Both the position numbers and the translations under genes were made by a program. DNA of 64,000 nucleotides from Chloroflexota bacterium (GTDB lineage: Bacteria > Chloroflexota > Dehalococcoidia > Lucifugimonadales > UBA3495): the NCBI GenBank assembly GCA_028873965.1, contig JAPPMU010000052.1, positions 161,146 to 225,145 of the forward strand, given 5' to 3'. This document shows positions 24,946 through 34,496 of this stretch, in pieces. How positions within the stretch are numbered: position 1 is the first letter of the stretch; each line of letters starts with the position of its first letter. The notes under the pieces are model-generated. The model had not been told where the DNA came from, did no database searches, and worked only from the letters and a program-made list of their open reading frames with translations.

Positions 24946-27780
24946 ATGCCTGACGATATCACCATCTCCATCGACGGTGTGGAAATCAAGACGCAACCGG
25001 GGAAGATGGTGCTTGAAGCCGCCATCGACGCCGGCGTCTATGTCCCCTATCTTTGCTACCACTCGGGCATGAAGCCCTATGCTGCCTGCCGGATGTGCGT
25101 GGTGGTCGCGGAAAACGAGCGGGGCCGCGTACCGGGGTTCCCGGCAGCTTGCACCCTGGCAGCCACCGACGGCATGACCGTATGGAGCGAGACCCCAGAC
25201 GTCATCGAGCTCCGTCGCTCGGTAATGCAGATGCTCATCGCCGAGCACCCCAACGGCTGCCTCACTTGCCACCGTGTGGATATCTGCGGGCCATCCGACG
25301 TCTGCCTCCGCCACGTCTCGGTCAACGATCGTTGCATTACCTGTCCCAAGAACGAGCGTTGCGAGTTCAAGGACACCGTCCGGTATCTGGGCATGGAGCT
25401 CGAATCCCCTATGTCCTATGTGTACCGCGACATCCCGTTGGAGGTCAGCGATCCGTTCTACGACCGCGACTACAATCTATGCATCACCTGCGGCCGCTGT
25501 GTTCGCGCCTGCGAGGAAATGCGCGGCGACAACGCCATCTGTTTTACCGAGCGGTCCGGCAAAGCCCTGGTTGGCACGTCCTTCGGCACCTCCCTGCTGG
25601 AGTCGGGTTGCGAGTTCTGCGGGGCCTGCATTGACGTGTGTCCGGTCGGGGCTCTTACCGAACGCGAGGGCAAATGGGAAAAGCCCGCCCGTGTTGAACG
25701 CACCATCTGCACCCACTGTCCAGTCGGCTGCCAGATGAACCTCGAGATCAATGAGCAGGGCCGGGTGATTCGCGCTGTTCCCGAACTCAACTCCCCTGCC
25801 AACCGTGGCCAGGCCTGCTACAAGGGCAAGTTTGGCCTCGGACATTTGACCAGCGGTCAGCGCCTGCGCCGGCCCATGATCCGCCGCAACGGTCGGCTGG
25901 AAAACGCCACGTGGGATGAGGCTTTGGACCTTGTTGCCGAGCGGCTCCGCGCTCACCAATCGGGCGAGGGGTTCGGTTTGATCACCGCTCCCGACAGCAC
26001 CAACGAGGAACTGTACCTGGCCCAGAAATTTGCCCGCATCGGAATGAACACCAACAACATCGATCATTCCGGCAACACGCAGCCCGCCCTCACCGGCGCC
26101 TTGGAAGATGTTCTCGGTTATCCCGGCGCTACCAATTCAATATGGGACCTCGAGAAAGCCGGCTGTATCCTGGTTTTCAACACCAACCTGACCGAAAGTC
26201 ACAACGTGGTGGGCGTGCCAATCAAGCGCGCCGCCGGCAACGGTACCCCTCTCATCGTCATCGACACCCGGGAAGTGGAGCTTACACGCTACGCCGATCT
26301 GTGGCTCCGCCCGGTGCCAGGGACCGAGTTGCTCCTTCTTGGTGCGATCCTGAAGCAGGTTCTGCAGGAAGACCTCATCGATGCCGAATGGCTTGCTGAA
26401 CACGCGGATAGCTACGACACGCTTGTTTACGAACTGGAACGGTTGAGCGACGACGCCGTCGCCACAACCGGGGTTCCTTTAGAAGACATCGCTCGCGCCG
26501 CCAGGATGTATGGCGGGGCAGATACCGGCGCCATAGTTTACGGGCTCGATAATCTGTCGGCGGGTATCAGCCGCGAATGCGTGGTCGCTTTGGCGGATTT
26601 GGCGTTGCTTACCCGCAACGTCGACCGGGCCGCCGGCGGAATATTCCCGATGCGGCAGGGGGCAAACGGTCAAGGCGCAATCGATGTTGGATGCCTGCCC
26701 GACCGTCTCCCGGGAGGCGCCCCCACCTTTGACGACGCACACCGTGCCCACGTGGAGGAAACCTGGGGAGCGCGGTTACCAGCGTCCCCTGGCATGAGCG
26801 CCGCCTCCATGCTCGAGTCTGCGGGCGGCGCCATCACTTCAATGCTGCTCGTTGGAGACAGCCCGAACTACTCGAATGGCCTCCTCGTCAGCGATGTGGC
26901 CGTATTCGAACAATTGGAGTTTCTGGCAGTGGTCGACACTTTCCTTTCGCCGGTTGCCCAGGTTGCCGATGTTGTTCTGCCCCGGGCGACTTTTGCGGAA
27001 AAGGACGGTACGTTCACCAACCTGGAACGGCGGGTCCAGCGCGTGAGGCCCGCGATCACCGTGCGAAACAACGACGCCATGCCGGAAGGGTGGATTTTCG
27101 CCGAGTTGGCCCATCGATTGGACGTCGCCGGCTTGAACTACGACGAACCCGCCCGGGTCATGGATGAAATAGCGTCCGTTGCTCCGAACTACCGGGGGAT
27201 CAGCTATCAACGGTTGGCCCGGGAAACGGCATTGATAATGCAGACGGGGATGGAATCTCCCCGGCCCACCCAGTTGCTGTACACGACCCGCGAAGAGCGC
27301 GGCATACAGTGGCCCTGCTCCACGCCTGACAGTCCATCGTCCCCGGTGCTGTACGCCAACGGATTCCCGAACGGACGCGCCGAACCGGGTGCTCCCCGGT
27401 TCCGTGCGGTTCCGGCACACACGGAAGCCGATCTTCCCGCAATTCTTGCCCCTGGTCGGGTTCTCCTCCAGAGCGAGAGGGAAATCACCGTGGAATCGGA
27501 CGAACTAAATCGCATCGTTCGTGACGAGCACGTGCACATCAATCCGGCTGACGCCGCCTCTTGGGGCATCTCCAATGATGCGCCCGTGGCTGTCATAACG
27601 GCCGGCAACCGTACCACCGGAATTGCCCGCCTTGACTCGACTGTTCCTTCGGGGGTCGTTTCGATCACCACGCTGTTTGGACAGTTGGCTACGGAATTGC
27701 AGGCTTCGGAGGACATCAATCCCATGGCCCGCGTGCCCGGTTTGCATCTCGAAGCATGTCGCGTCGAATTGGTGGGCTGA
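24946..27780 (+). CDS. NuoG/FdhA-like iron-sulfur subunit with a lost molybdenum-ligand site
   Basis: A 944-residue protein. It has a [2Fe-2S] domain (C37, C48, C51, C69), a His/Cys cluster region (C-TCHRVDICGPSDVC, about 105-130), two [4Fe-4S] sites (CITCGRCVRAC about 183-193, CEFCGACIDVCP about 226-237), a fourth cluster motif CTHCPVGC, and a molybdopterin-oxidoreductase body. FdhA relatives carry D-[CH]-CAR-[VL]-[U/C]-H-[AG]-P; here this reads N-I-D-H-S-G-N-T-Q379-P380. So the metal-ligand Sec/Cys is Gln and the following His is Pro. The C-terminal PCSTPDSPSSPVLY segment is FdhA-like. Formate oxidation is unlikely; an electron-transfer scaffold role, as in NuoG, is more plausible. Confidence 0.9.
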   Translation: MPDDITISIDGVEIKTQPGKMVLEAAIDAGVYVPYLCYHSGMKPYAACRMCVVVAENERGRVPGFPAACTLAATDGMTVWSETPDVIELRRSVMQMLIAEHPNGCLTCHRVDICGPSDVCLRHVSVNDRCITCPKNERCEFKDTVRYLGMELESPMSYVYRDIPLEVSDPFYDRDYNLCITCGRCVRACEEMRGDNAICFTERSGKALVGTSFGTSLLESGCEFCGACIDVCPVGALTEREGKWEKPARVERTICTHCPVGCQMNLEINEQGRVIRAVPELNSPANRGQACYKGKFGLGHLTSGQRLRRPMIRRNGRLENATWDEALDLVAERLRAHQSGEGFGLITAPDSTNEELYLAQKFARIGMNTNNIDHSGNTQPALTGALEDVLGYPGATNSIWDLEKAGCILVFNTNLTESHNVVGVPIKRAAGNGTPLIVIDTREVELTRYADLWLRPVPGTELLLLGAILKQVLQEDLIDAEWLAEHADSYDTLVYELERLSDDAVATTGVPLEDIARAARMYGGADTGAIVYGLDNLSAGISRECVVALADLALLTRNVDRAAGGIFPMRQGANGQGAIDVGCLPDRLPGGAPTFDDAHRAHVEETWGARLPASPGMSAASMLESAGGAITSMLLVGDSPNYSNGLLVSDVAVFEQLEFLAVVDTFLSPVAQVADVVLPRATFAEKDGTFTNLERRVQRVRPAITVRNNDAMPEGWIFAELAHRLDVAGLNYDEPARVMDEIASVAPNYRGISYQRLARETALIMQTGMESPRPTQLLYTTREERGIQWPCSTPDSPSSPVLYANGFPNGRAEPGAPRFRAVPAHTEADLPAILAPGRVLLQSEREITVESDELNRIVRDEHVHINPADAASWGISNDAPVAVITAGNRTTGIARLDSTVPSGVVSITTLFGQLATELQASEDINPMARVPGLHLEACRVELVG

Positions 27781-27818
27781 CTCGCTAACGCCAATCAAAT
27801 CTACTAACTGGAGCCAGA

Positions 27819-28574
27819 ATGACCACATCGCCATCCACCACCGTGATCCGTGACCGCACTGCCAACCTGCCGCGAGCCAGGCTGGTGGAACGTGTTGATT
27901 ACACGGACGACCTCATGGTCATCAGGATGGAGCCGCAGGGTTTCGATTTCAAATTCAAGCCTGGCCAATACTGCACCCTGGGCTTGGATGGCATCGAACG
28001 GGCGTATTCGATAGTCTCCGCTCCTCACGAACCGCTGTTGGAAATCTTCGTCGAGCTGGTCCCTGAAGGCGAACTCACGCCGCGCATGTGGCGCATGGAA
28101 ATTGGCGACACCATGTCGATCCGCCCTCGGCCCAAGGGCATCTTTTTGATGGATCCTTCCGCAACCCAGCACCTGATGCTGGGAACAGTTACTGGTGTTG
28201 CGCCGTTCGTAAGCATAGTCCGGGATCACCTGCACTACGGTCGCGACGGGCACCACTTCTACGTGGTCGAAGGGGCTTCTTACCGCGACGAGTTCGTCTA
28301 CGATGTCGAACTGGCGCGGCTGGCTGCCGCACATCCCGACGCCGTGACCTTCGTCCCCGCGATCAGCCGACCCACCGAAGAGCGCAACGCTGGGTGGGAA
28401 GGCGCGACCGGCCGTCTCAATAACATCGTTGCCGACCAAATCGAGAATTTCGCTTTGGACCGTTCCCAGACTCTGATTTACGCCTGCGGCCATCCCGGGA
28501 TGATCGAAGCCAGCAGGGAGATCGTAACCGCCGACGGGTGGCGCTGGACCGAAGAGAGGTTCTGGAAGGAGTAA
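27819..28574 (+). CDS. Ferredoxin-NADP reductase-like flavoprotein
   Basis: A 251-residue FNR-family protein. The FAD-binding motif is ERAYSIVSAP (about 60-69); the nucleotide-binding segment LGTVTGVAPFVSIVRDHL (about 126-143) and CGHPGMIEA near residue 220 follow; the C-terminus ends FWKE. It is 38 bp after the NuoG/FdhA-like gene and in the same operon. It may link the NAD-reducing module to ferredoxin or NADPH, forming a transhydrogenase- or bifurcation-like assembly; that function is inference. Confidence 0.9.
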   Translation: MTTSPSTTVIRDRTANLPRARLVERVDYTDDLMVIRMEPQGFDFKFKPGQYCTLGLDGIERAYSIVSAPHEPLLEIFVELVPEGELTPRMWRMEIGDTMSIRPRPKGIFLMDPSATQHLMLGTVTGVAPFVSIVRDHLHYGRDGHHFYVVEGASYRDEFVYDVELARLAAAHPDAVTFVPAISRPTEERNAGWEGATGRLNNIVADQIENFALDRSQTLIYACGHPGMIEASREIVTADGWRWTEERFWKE

Positions 28575-28870
28575 CATCTACTCGCAGCCGGAATTCTACA
28601 CCGGGGTGGGCCGATGCTCGCCCCGCATTCATACCGTTGTACCGGGCGCACAGGCGACCAGATGCCCACGTTCATTTTGATCGGCCCGACGGCGTCCCAT
28701 ACCTCTCGTCGTCGGCCAGATGAACCCAACGGCAATCTGGGTTTCTTGCTTTGGGTGCCCAGCGACTGAGTTGGTTGCCGCCGGTCCGCAAAAATGGCAA
28801 CCTTTCCGTTGCATCTCCATGACTTTGTCTGTCGCCGTCAGTGCCGCCGTCCCGACCAGGAAGGATTTCC
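28575..28870. other. Intergenic region before MmgE/PrpD
   Basis: About 300 bases with no convincing gene, hairpin terminator or repeat. Short frames on both strands overlap each other and have no supported starts. A promoter for the next gene may lie here but no clear boxes were seen. Confidence 0.5.
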
Positions 28871-30244
28871 ATGACCACCATAGCCGAGTACGTATCCAAT
28901 TACTCTGCCAATTTGCACTTTGGCGACATACCGGCCGATACCGTTCATCTTCTCAAGCGGATGATCATTGACACCGTGGGATGCGCCATCGGAGGTTACA
29001 CCTCGGAACCGAGCAAAATCGCCCGCGACCTGGCAGCAGAGGTTACCGGGCATCGCCGGCCGGTAACCATCATCGGCAGCGGGCTGACCAGCAGCCCCGA
29101 GCTTGCCACCTTCGCCAACGGGGTGATGATCCGCTACCTGGATTTCAACGATGGCTACACCACGCAGGAATCGGGGCATCCCAGCGACAGCATCGCCGCA
29201 ACCCTCGCCGGTGCCGAAATCGTAGGTGCCGGTGGTCGTCGGCTCATCGCCGCGACGGCGGTGGCGTACGAAGCGTTCTGCCGGTTCGGTGACGCCTGCA
29301 ACATACGTGCCCTCGGCTTTGACCACGTGACCAACGGCGCCATCGCCAGTTCCGTCGGGGCGGCTCGCGCGATGGGTCTATCTCCGGCGCAAACCGAACA
29401 GGCGCTGAACCTTGGGATAACACCAAACCTGGCGTTGGGCCAAACGCGGGTAGGCGAGCTCTCCCACTGGAAGGGCTGCGCCTACGCTAACGCCAGCCGC
29501 AACGCGATTTTCGCGGCGCTGCTGGCCGAGCGTGGCCTCACCGGACCGACTCCAGTATTCGAGGGAGAGCTGGGGTTCTTCTCCGCGGTCACCAAAGAGC
29601 CGTACCAACTGGAACCCTTTGGTGGAGACCAGGGTCAACCGTTCAAGGTCCACGAGTGTAACATCAAGCAGTTTGCCCTGGGCCTGTACTCACAAACAGT
29701 GGTCGAGGCGGCCCTGGACGCCCGCCGCCAGGTGCCCGGCTTCAACGTCGCCGACGTCGAGGACGTTCACATCCGCACCCTGCAGAAAGCCATCGACATC
29801 ATGGCTGGCGACGAGGAGAAGTATCACCCCAAGACCCGCGAGTCCGCCGACCACAGCATGCCCTACGCCACCGCAATCGCGCTGACGCATAACACCCTGA
29901 ACGAAAGCCATTTTTCTGACGAGCACATCAACGATCCGGGCATCGCCGCCCTGATCAGTCGCACACGGATCGAGGCGTCTGAAGAGGCTAACCGGCGCGT
30001 GCCGGAGGCCATGCTTTGTAACTTCGATCTGCGGATGAAAGACGGGCGAACCTACAGCTCCGAGGTCGCGCACTTCCGTGGCCACCATCTCAACCCCATG
30101 ACCGACGCCGAGGTCGAAGGCAAGTTCCGGAGCCTTTGCGAAGGACTGCTTGCTCCGGAACAGACGGAGGAGTTGCTGTCCCGTTTGTGGCGTCTCGAAG
30201 ATGAAACCAGCATTGGCGACTTGCTACGTCTCACCCGGATCTGA
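28871..30244 (+). CDS. MmgE/PrpD family dehydratase-like protein
   Basis: A 457-residue protein of the MmgE/PrpD superfamily (2-methylcitrate dehydratase, cis-aconitate decarboxylase and relatives). It shows MIIDTVGCAIGGY at about 28-40, the FANGVMIRYLDFNDGY motif near residue 87, ESGHPSDSIAATLAGAE, HVTNGAIASSVGAARAMGLS and the late CNFDLRMKDGRTYSSEV region. Which hydroxyacid it uses is unclear, as no citrate-cycle neighbours are present. The start has AGGAAGG upstream and a strong terminator follows. Confidence 0.9.
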   Translation: MTTIAEYVSNYSANLHFGDIPADTVHLLKRMIIDTVGCAIGGYTSEPSKIARDLAAEVTGHRRPVTIIGSGLTSSPELATFANGVMIRYLDFNDGYTTQESGHPSDSIAATLAGAEIVGAGGRRLIAATAVAYEAFCRFGDACNIRALGFDHVTNGAIASSVGAARAMGLSPAQTEQALNLGITPNLALGQTRVGELSHWKGCAYANASRNAIFAALLAERGLTGPTPVFEGELGFFSAVTKEPYQLEPFGGDQGQPFKVHECNIKQFALGLYSQTVVEAALDARRQVPGFNVADVEDVHIRTLQKAIDIMAGDEEKYHPKTRESADHSMPYATAIALTHNTLNESHFSDEHINDPGIAALISRTRIEASEEANRRVPEAMLCNFDLRMKDGRTYSSEVAHFRGHHLNPMTDAEVEGKFRSLCEGLLAPEQTEELLSRLWRLEDETSIGDLLRLTRI

Positions 30245-30257
30245 AGATCAGCAAGCA

Positions 30258-30288
30258 CGAGGGGCTGTCGATGGACAGCCCCTCGAAT
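30258..30288. terminator. Bidirectional terminator between convergent genes
   Basis: CGAGGGGCTGTC (30258-30269), loop GATG, and the exact complement GACAGCCCCTCG (30274-30285), then AATTT. It sits between the MmgE/PrpD stop and the convergent DUF4286-like stop. Confidence 0.85.
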
Positions 30289-30309
30289 TTCGGGTTATGG
30301 CGCGTCGCC

Positions 30310-30732
30310 CTATGCGCCGATTCTGGTGCCGTCCGGGTAAGTGTACCCGATGCGGTCGTTGTATCCGCCGGAGGCCGGGAATATCTGGCGGTACAGACCC
30401 CGCGCTCGCTGCTTCACTACACCGTTGGCGGCTTCTTTCGTCGGCGTTGGTTTGGCGTTCTGGTCCTTGTAAAACTGGGACTGCAACGGGCTGTCGTTTT
30501 CCATTTCCCAGATGCACAAATATCGCAGCACTCCGTTCGCCTGTTCGTCCTCCGGGTCCAGCATGAACCGCCGGGCGCTGACGTATCCCGGAATGGACAT
30601 TCGCTCCGGCAGATGCTCTTCGTTGTACCACTTGTTGAACACTTCGTCGTCGGCCTCGTCTACCTCCATCATCACGACGAGCACCGTCGTACCAATCTCC
30701 TGGTTTGCCCTCAAGCCGTTGCTGCTGGCCAT
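30310..30732 (-). CDS. DUF4286-like (dimeric alpha/beta barrel) protein
   Basis: A 140-residue protein with VVMMEVDEADDEVFNKWYNEEHLPERMSIPGYVSARRFML, the pattern of DUF4286/EthD-like small barrel proteins (W-YN-EHLPE..-PG). Such proteins are usually dimers with an accessory or small-molecule-modifying role. Located after the NHL-repeat and acyl-CoA dehydrogenase genes on the same strand, it could act in the same catabolic context. No catalytic residues can be assigned. Confidence 0.8.
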   Translation of the reverse strand: MASSNGLRANQEIGTTVLVVMMEVDEADDEVFNKWYNEEHLPERMSIPGYVSARRFMLDPEDEQANGVLRYLCIWEMENDSPLQSQFYKDQNAKPTPTKEAANGVVKQRARGLYRQIFPASGGYNDRIGYTYPDGTRIGA

Positions 30733-30777
30733 GGTACCTCCTGTATCTGCATCGACCGGTCGAAAGGGAATCAGTCC

Positions 30778-31773
30778 TCAGGCCGTCCCCTGCAACCGTC
30801 GGTAAATCTGCACGCGGTGCCGGTAGCAATCTGCCACGAACACCAGCCCGTCCTCGCTTAAGGTGACTGCCGTGGGCCGATAGAACCGGCGCTTCAGCTC
30901 AATGTTCTGCGTCGCTTTATTGAGTTTCTCCTCGATGTCCGGGTTGGCGTCAAGGAATGTACGTGCCCACTTGGACGTTCCGGAGTGACCGATGAGTGTG
31001 TCGATCACTTCCCCTTCGGCATTCAGCACCTGGACCCGGTCGTTCCACCAATCGCACACGTAGATGCGTCCTCCTCCTACGGCCAGTCCATTGGGCCGCG
31101 CAAAGCCGTCGCCACTGTTTTTGCCGTCAAACTCCGCCACAAACTGACCATCGGCCTCGAATTTCTGGATCCGATCATTGCGCCAGTCGGAAACGTACAC
31201 CGCTCCGTCGGAGTCAACGGCAACTCCCCAGGGCATGTTGAACTGGCCCGGCTCGGCACCGTAGGTTCCCCAGGCATCCAGCGCCCTGCCGTCCGTGGAC
31301 ACGCGCTGGACTCGGTGGTTCAGGGAGTCCGCGATTAACAGCGTACCGTCCGGAGCGAAGGCCATGCCCGACGGCCGGTTCAACTGGCCAAAACCATTAC
31401 CGAATTCACCCCAATGGCCCAGAAACTCGCCCTCCGCTGTAAACCTGGAGATCCTATGGGTGTTTTCGTCCGCGAGGTACAGATGGCCGTCCGGGCCGAA
31501 CGCAATGGCCGTCACCCAGATGAACTGGCCCGGCGCTTCACCCCAGCCGCAGAACTCGCCAACATAGTCCCCTTCTATGGTGCACCGGGTTACCCGCACT
31601 GCTTCGGGTTGGTTCGGGTTGGCGCGGCTGGCAACGTGCAGCAAACCGTCGGGACCGAGGGCCAACGAAACGGGTCCACTGAATCCCGGCCCACCGGCGG
31701 ACAGCAGGCCAATCACATCGTGGTACCGGTACAAACCGGCAACGGATACTGGATATTCGACAACTGTGGTCAT
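30778..31773 (-). CDS. NHL-repeat beta-propeller protein
   Basis: A 331-residue protein built from about six NHL repeats of the kind PSGMAFAPDGTLLIADSLNHRVQ, each with D.....V.VAD..N.R...F. The last repeat is LSEDGLVFVADCYRHRVQIY. It probably folds as a six-blade propeller for protein or ligand binding. No signal peptide is seen with the start MTTVVEYP (31773), which I prefer to 31845 because the longer frame overlaps the upstream gene. It follows the acyl-CoA dehydrogenase by about 8 bp. Confidence 0.88.
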   Translation of the reverse strand: MTTVVEYPVSVAGLYRYHDVIGLLSAGGPGFSGPVSLALGPDGLLHVASRANPNQPEAVRVTRCTIEGDYVGEFCGWGEAPGQFIWVTAIAFGPDGHLYLADENTHRISRFTAEGEFLGHWGEFGNGFGQLNRPSGMAFAPDGTLLIADSLNHRVQRVSTDGRALDAWGTYGAEPGQFNMPWGVAVDSDGAVYVSDWRNDRIQKFEADGQFVAEFDGKNSGDGFARPNGLAVGGGRIYVCDWWNDRVQVLNAEGEVIDTLIGHSGTSKWARTFLDANPDIEEKLNKATQNIELKRRFYRPTAVTLSEDGLVFVADCYRHRVQIYRRLQGTA

Positions 31774-31781
31774 CCCATTTC

Positions 31782-33017
31782 CTAACTTAGCTCGATAGTC
31801 ACCGCGGGCAACCCACATTCCAACTTGCCAATGGTTTCGAGGCACCGGTCGTTGGCCGGCGGCATCACCGGACCCGATAGGGCATCCCGGCGCAGCCGCT
31901 CCAATGGCGAGGACTTGAGCAGCCCACCGCCTCCGGCTAACCGCATGGCCGCGTCAGTTACCCATGCGCCCGCCTCGGCGCAATATTGCTTGGCGCGATT
32001 AACCGCCAGCACAGCTCCGGTCTGGTCCTCATCCCGGTTGGTTAATGCTGCGTCCACCAACAAGAGTCGCCCGGATTGGATGAACAGACTCATCTGCCCA
32101 ACCGTTTGCTGGGTTGCCGGGTGGTCGATCATCAAGTCTCCGCCGGGGGTCCAGGTTCGAGCGGTGACGTGCTCCCGAATGTAGTTGTATGCCGCCTCCG
32201 CTATTCCCAGATAAACGGCGGCGTATCCCAGCGAAAAACTGCCCCAGTCGGCGCTGAGCAATCGACCGGGTGGCCCGAACACCGCATCGTGGGGCGCCAC
32301 GGTATCGAAGCTGACCGTGTGGCTGGCAGTGGCCCGCATGCCCACAGCATCCCATTCCCCGGTGACCCGAACCCCGCTCATATCGCTCCGTATCATCGCC
32401 GACAGGATATTGTCGCTGCCACCACCACTTCCTTCCACCACGCCGGACACGAAGAAATAGTCGGCGGCGTCGGCCAGGGAGCAAAAATGCTTGAGGCCGG
32501 AAACACGGTATCCGCCGTCATCCTGGGGCGTGAAGGTGGTGGACAGTACGAACCGTTCTCTGGCGGACACCCCGGGCTCGCTGGTTATGGACGCGAACAG
32601 CTTGCCGGCTTCCACGGCTTCGGCAAAGTACCGACGCCGCTGCTCCGGAGTGCCCAACCCGGCGACAAACGAGCCGAGCACATTAGTGTGCATGGTCAGG
32701 GTCAGCGCCGTCGAAGGGCAGCCGCGAGCCACCGCCAGGATGCACATCGCGAAGGTCAGTGGGTCAACGCCGCTGCCGCCGTATGCGGTGGGCACTCGCA
32801 GCGTGAGTAATCCGGCTTCCTTCAGGTCAGCATAGTTTTCGATTGGGAACTCCGCCGCGGCATCGTAGCGCGCGGCGCGGGGCGCAAAACGTCCGCGCGC
32901 CAGTTCGTCTGCCACGCCTACCAGGGCCAATTGGGCCCCAGACATGCAACGCCTGGCAGCACTTGGTATTGGTTCTGACCTGATATTCAAGGGAGCCTGT
33001 TCCGCGTTCAGTGCCAT
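31782..33017 (-). CDS. Acyl-CoA dehydrogenase family protein
   Basis: A 411-residue FAD enzyme with the three-domain acyl-CoA dehydrogenase fold: helical N-terminus (LRVPTAYGGSGVDPLTFAMC), beta domain (FASITSEPGVSARE; GLKHFCSLADAADYFFVSGV), and a C-terminal helical domain (ATQQTVGQMSLFIQSGRLL). The T-x-PG-S motif (TSEPGVSA) is altered relative to S/T-EP-AGSD, as in DszC/SfnC-like members, so a monooxygenase role on sulfur or aromatic compounds is as likely as beta-oxidation. It clusters with NHL and DUF1800 genes. Confidence 0.88.
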   Translation of the reverse strand: MALNAEQAPLNIRSEPIPSAARRCMSGAQLALVGVADELARGRFAPRAARYDAAAEFPIENYADLKEAGLLTLRVPTAYGGSGVDPLTFAMCILAVARGCPSTALTLTMHTNVLGSFVAGLGTPEQRRRYFAEAVEAGKLFASITSEPGVSARERFVLSTTFTPQDDGGYRVSGLKHFCSLADAADYFFVSGVVEGSGGGSDNILSAMIRSDMSGVRVTGEWDAVGMRATASHTVSFDTVAPHDAVFGPPGRLLSADWGSFSLGYAAVYLGIAEAAYNYIREHVTARTWTPGGDLMIDHPATQQTVGQMSLFIQSGRLLLVDAALTNRDEDQTGAVLAVNRAKQYCAEAGAWVTDAAMRLAGGGGLLKSSPLERLRRDALSGPVMPPANDRCLETIGKLECGLPAVTIELS

Positions 33018-33092
33018 TTTGGAGCGGACATATCGCCTGGTGTATGGACTTCACTCGCACCGGCGCGGGAGCCGGCGTGTCGGCAAAGCCGA

Positions 33093-34496
33093 CTACGCGA
33101 ACTGGTACTCGCGTGTTGACCCAATCATTCGCAGGGCGTTCAGGATAACGGCTTTGACGCCGGCCCCCTCATTTAGTGCAGCCTCAGCCTGGGCAACCAA
33201 AGCATTCCGGTTGTCTTCCCGGAGCATGACGTTACCCAGCAGGTCCAGGCACCCGTCTACGATATCTTCCGCGTCAGGATTGCGGTCTGCGAGTGCCTCC
33301 AAAATAGCTCGCACGCCGGTGTGGGTCGCGTCTCCCAAGTTGTCGGCTACGAAGTTGATGCGCTCGACCATGCTGCCGCTGTCGATCCATTCTCTCCCGG
33401 TATGCCACCCTTCCACCGACGGCGGATTCAGCAGGTCCTGGTTCATGTAGCGGCACTCCAGGGCCGTGTCCATGAAACCGACCCTGGGGAATTTGAAATC
33501 GCCCACGAGGTGCAACGTGCCGACCACCACTTCGGCGGGGCTTTTGACCCTGGCGAACCGCACGCTTTCCGACTTGAAGAACTCGGAGGTGAACAGTACG
33601 CGCAGCATGGATCGAATATCGTAACCGGAGCGGAAATACTCCACCTCCAGCGCCGCGAGGGCATCGGGGTCGGGAGGCGGCGTGTTCTGCCACGCCGGCA
33701 CCTGCACGTCGTCCGCTACGAAGAAGTTGTAGAGGTGCCGGCTGATGAATCTCGCGGTCGAGGGCCGGCGGCAGATGATTTCAATGATGTCGTCGCCGTC
33801 AAAGTTGCCCGTTTCTCCCAGGAACGTCTTCGTCCCGTCGTCGTGGTCTTCCGGATCGTAACGGAACAACCAGGGGGTCTTTCCGTACGGGATGCTCGCT
33901 ACGTTATCGTCGTCAATCGTCCACCCGGTGAAAGCTCGGGCGGCCTCCTGGACGTCGTCTTCCGTGTAGTTGGGTTGGCCGTCCATCCCCACGCCCATGG
34001 AGAACAACTCCAGCAGCTCCCGCCCCCAGTTCTCGTTGATCGCGTCCCTGTGGTTGAAATTGTTGTCCAGCCAGAAAATCATCGCCGGATCTCGTGCCAG
34101 ACCACGCAACAACTCCTGGAAACTGCCCAAGCCACACTGCCGAAACATATCGATCTGGTTGAGCATCGTTTTCTCGTGCAGCACTTTGGCCAAACCCGTG
34201 GCGAACACGCCGTGCCAGAACAGCGCGATCTTTTCCTGGAGAGGTCTTGCGCCGGCGTTGCAGTTCATCCGGTAAATCGTTTCGGTGAGCGCGCCCTCGA
34301 TGTTGCGGCTTTCCTTCCAGTCGATGTAGTACCGCTCGATGATATCCTCTTCCAACTCGGGCTGGCGCTCCGGATGGAGCAGCCACTCGACCGTTGCCTC
34401 GTAGCCCCACGTGCAATAGGTGTCGAGTTCGGCCGGTGTGGCGCTGAATCCGGCCCGGCGCAGCAGGTGCGCCATCAGGGCGCGATGAGTGTTCAT
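33093..34496 (-). CDS. DUF1800 family protein
   Basis: A 467-residue DUF1800 protein starting [17 protein letters not shown], with the family segments [69 protein letters not shown] and [15 protein letters not shown]. These proteins are usually exported and paired with DUF1501; no DUF1501 gene is adjacent and no signal peptide is visible. Function is unknown. The shorter start is preferred because an upstream Cys-rich extension is not in the family. Confidence 0.9.
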   Translation of the reverse strand: [467 protein letters not shown]

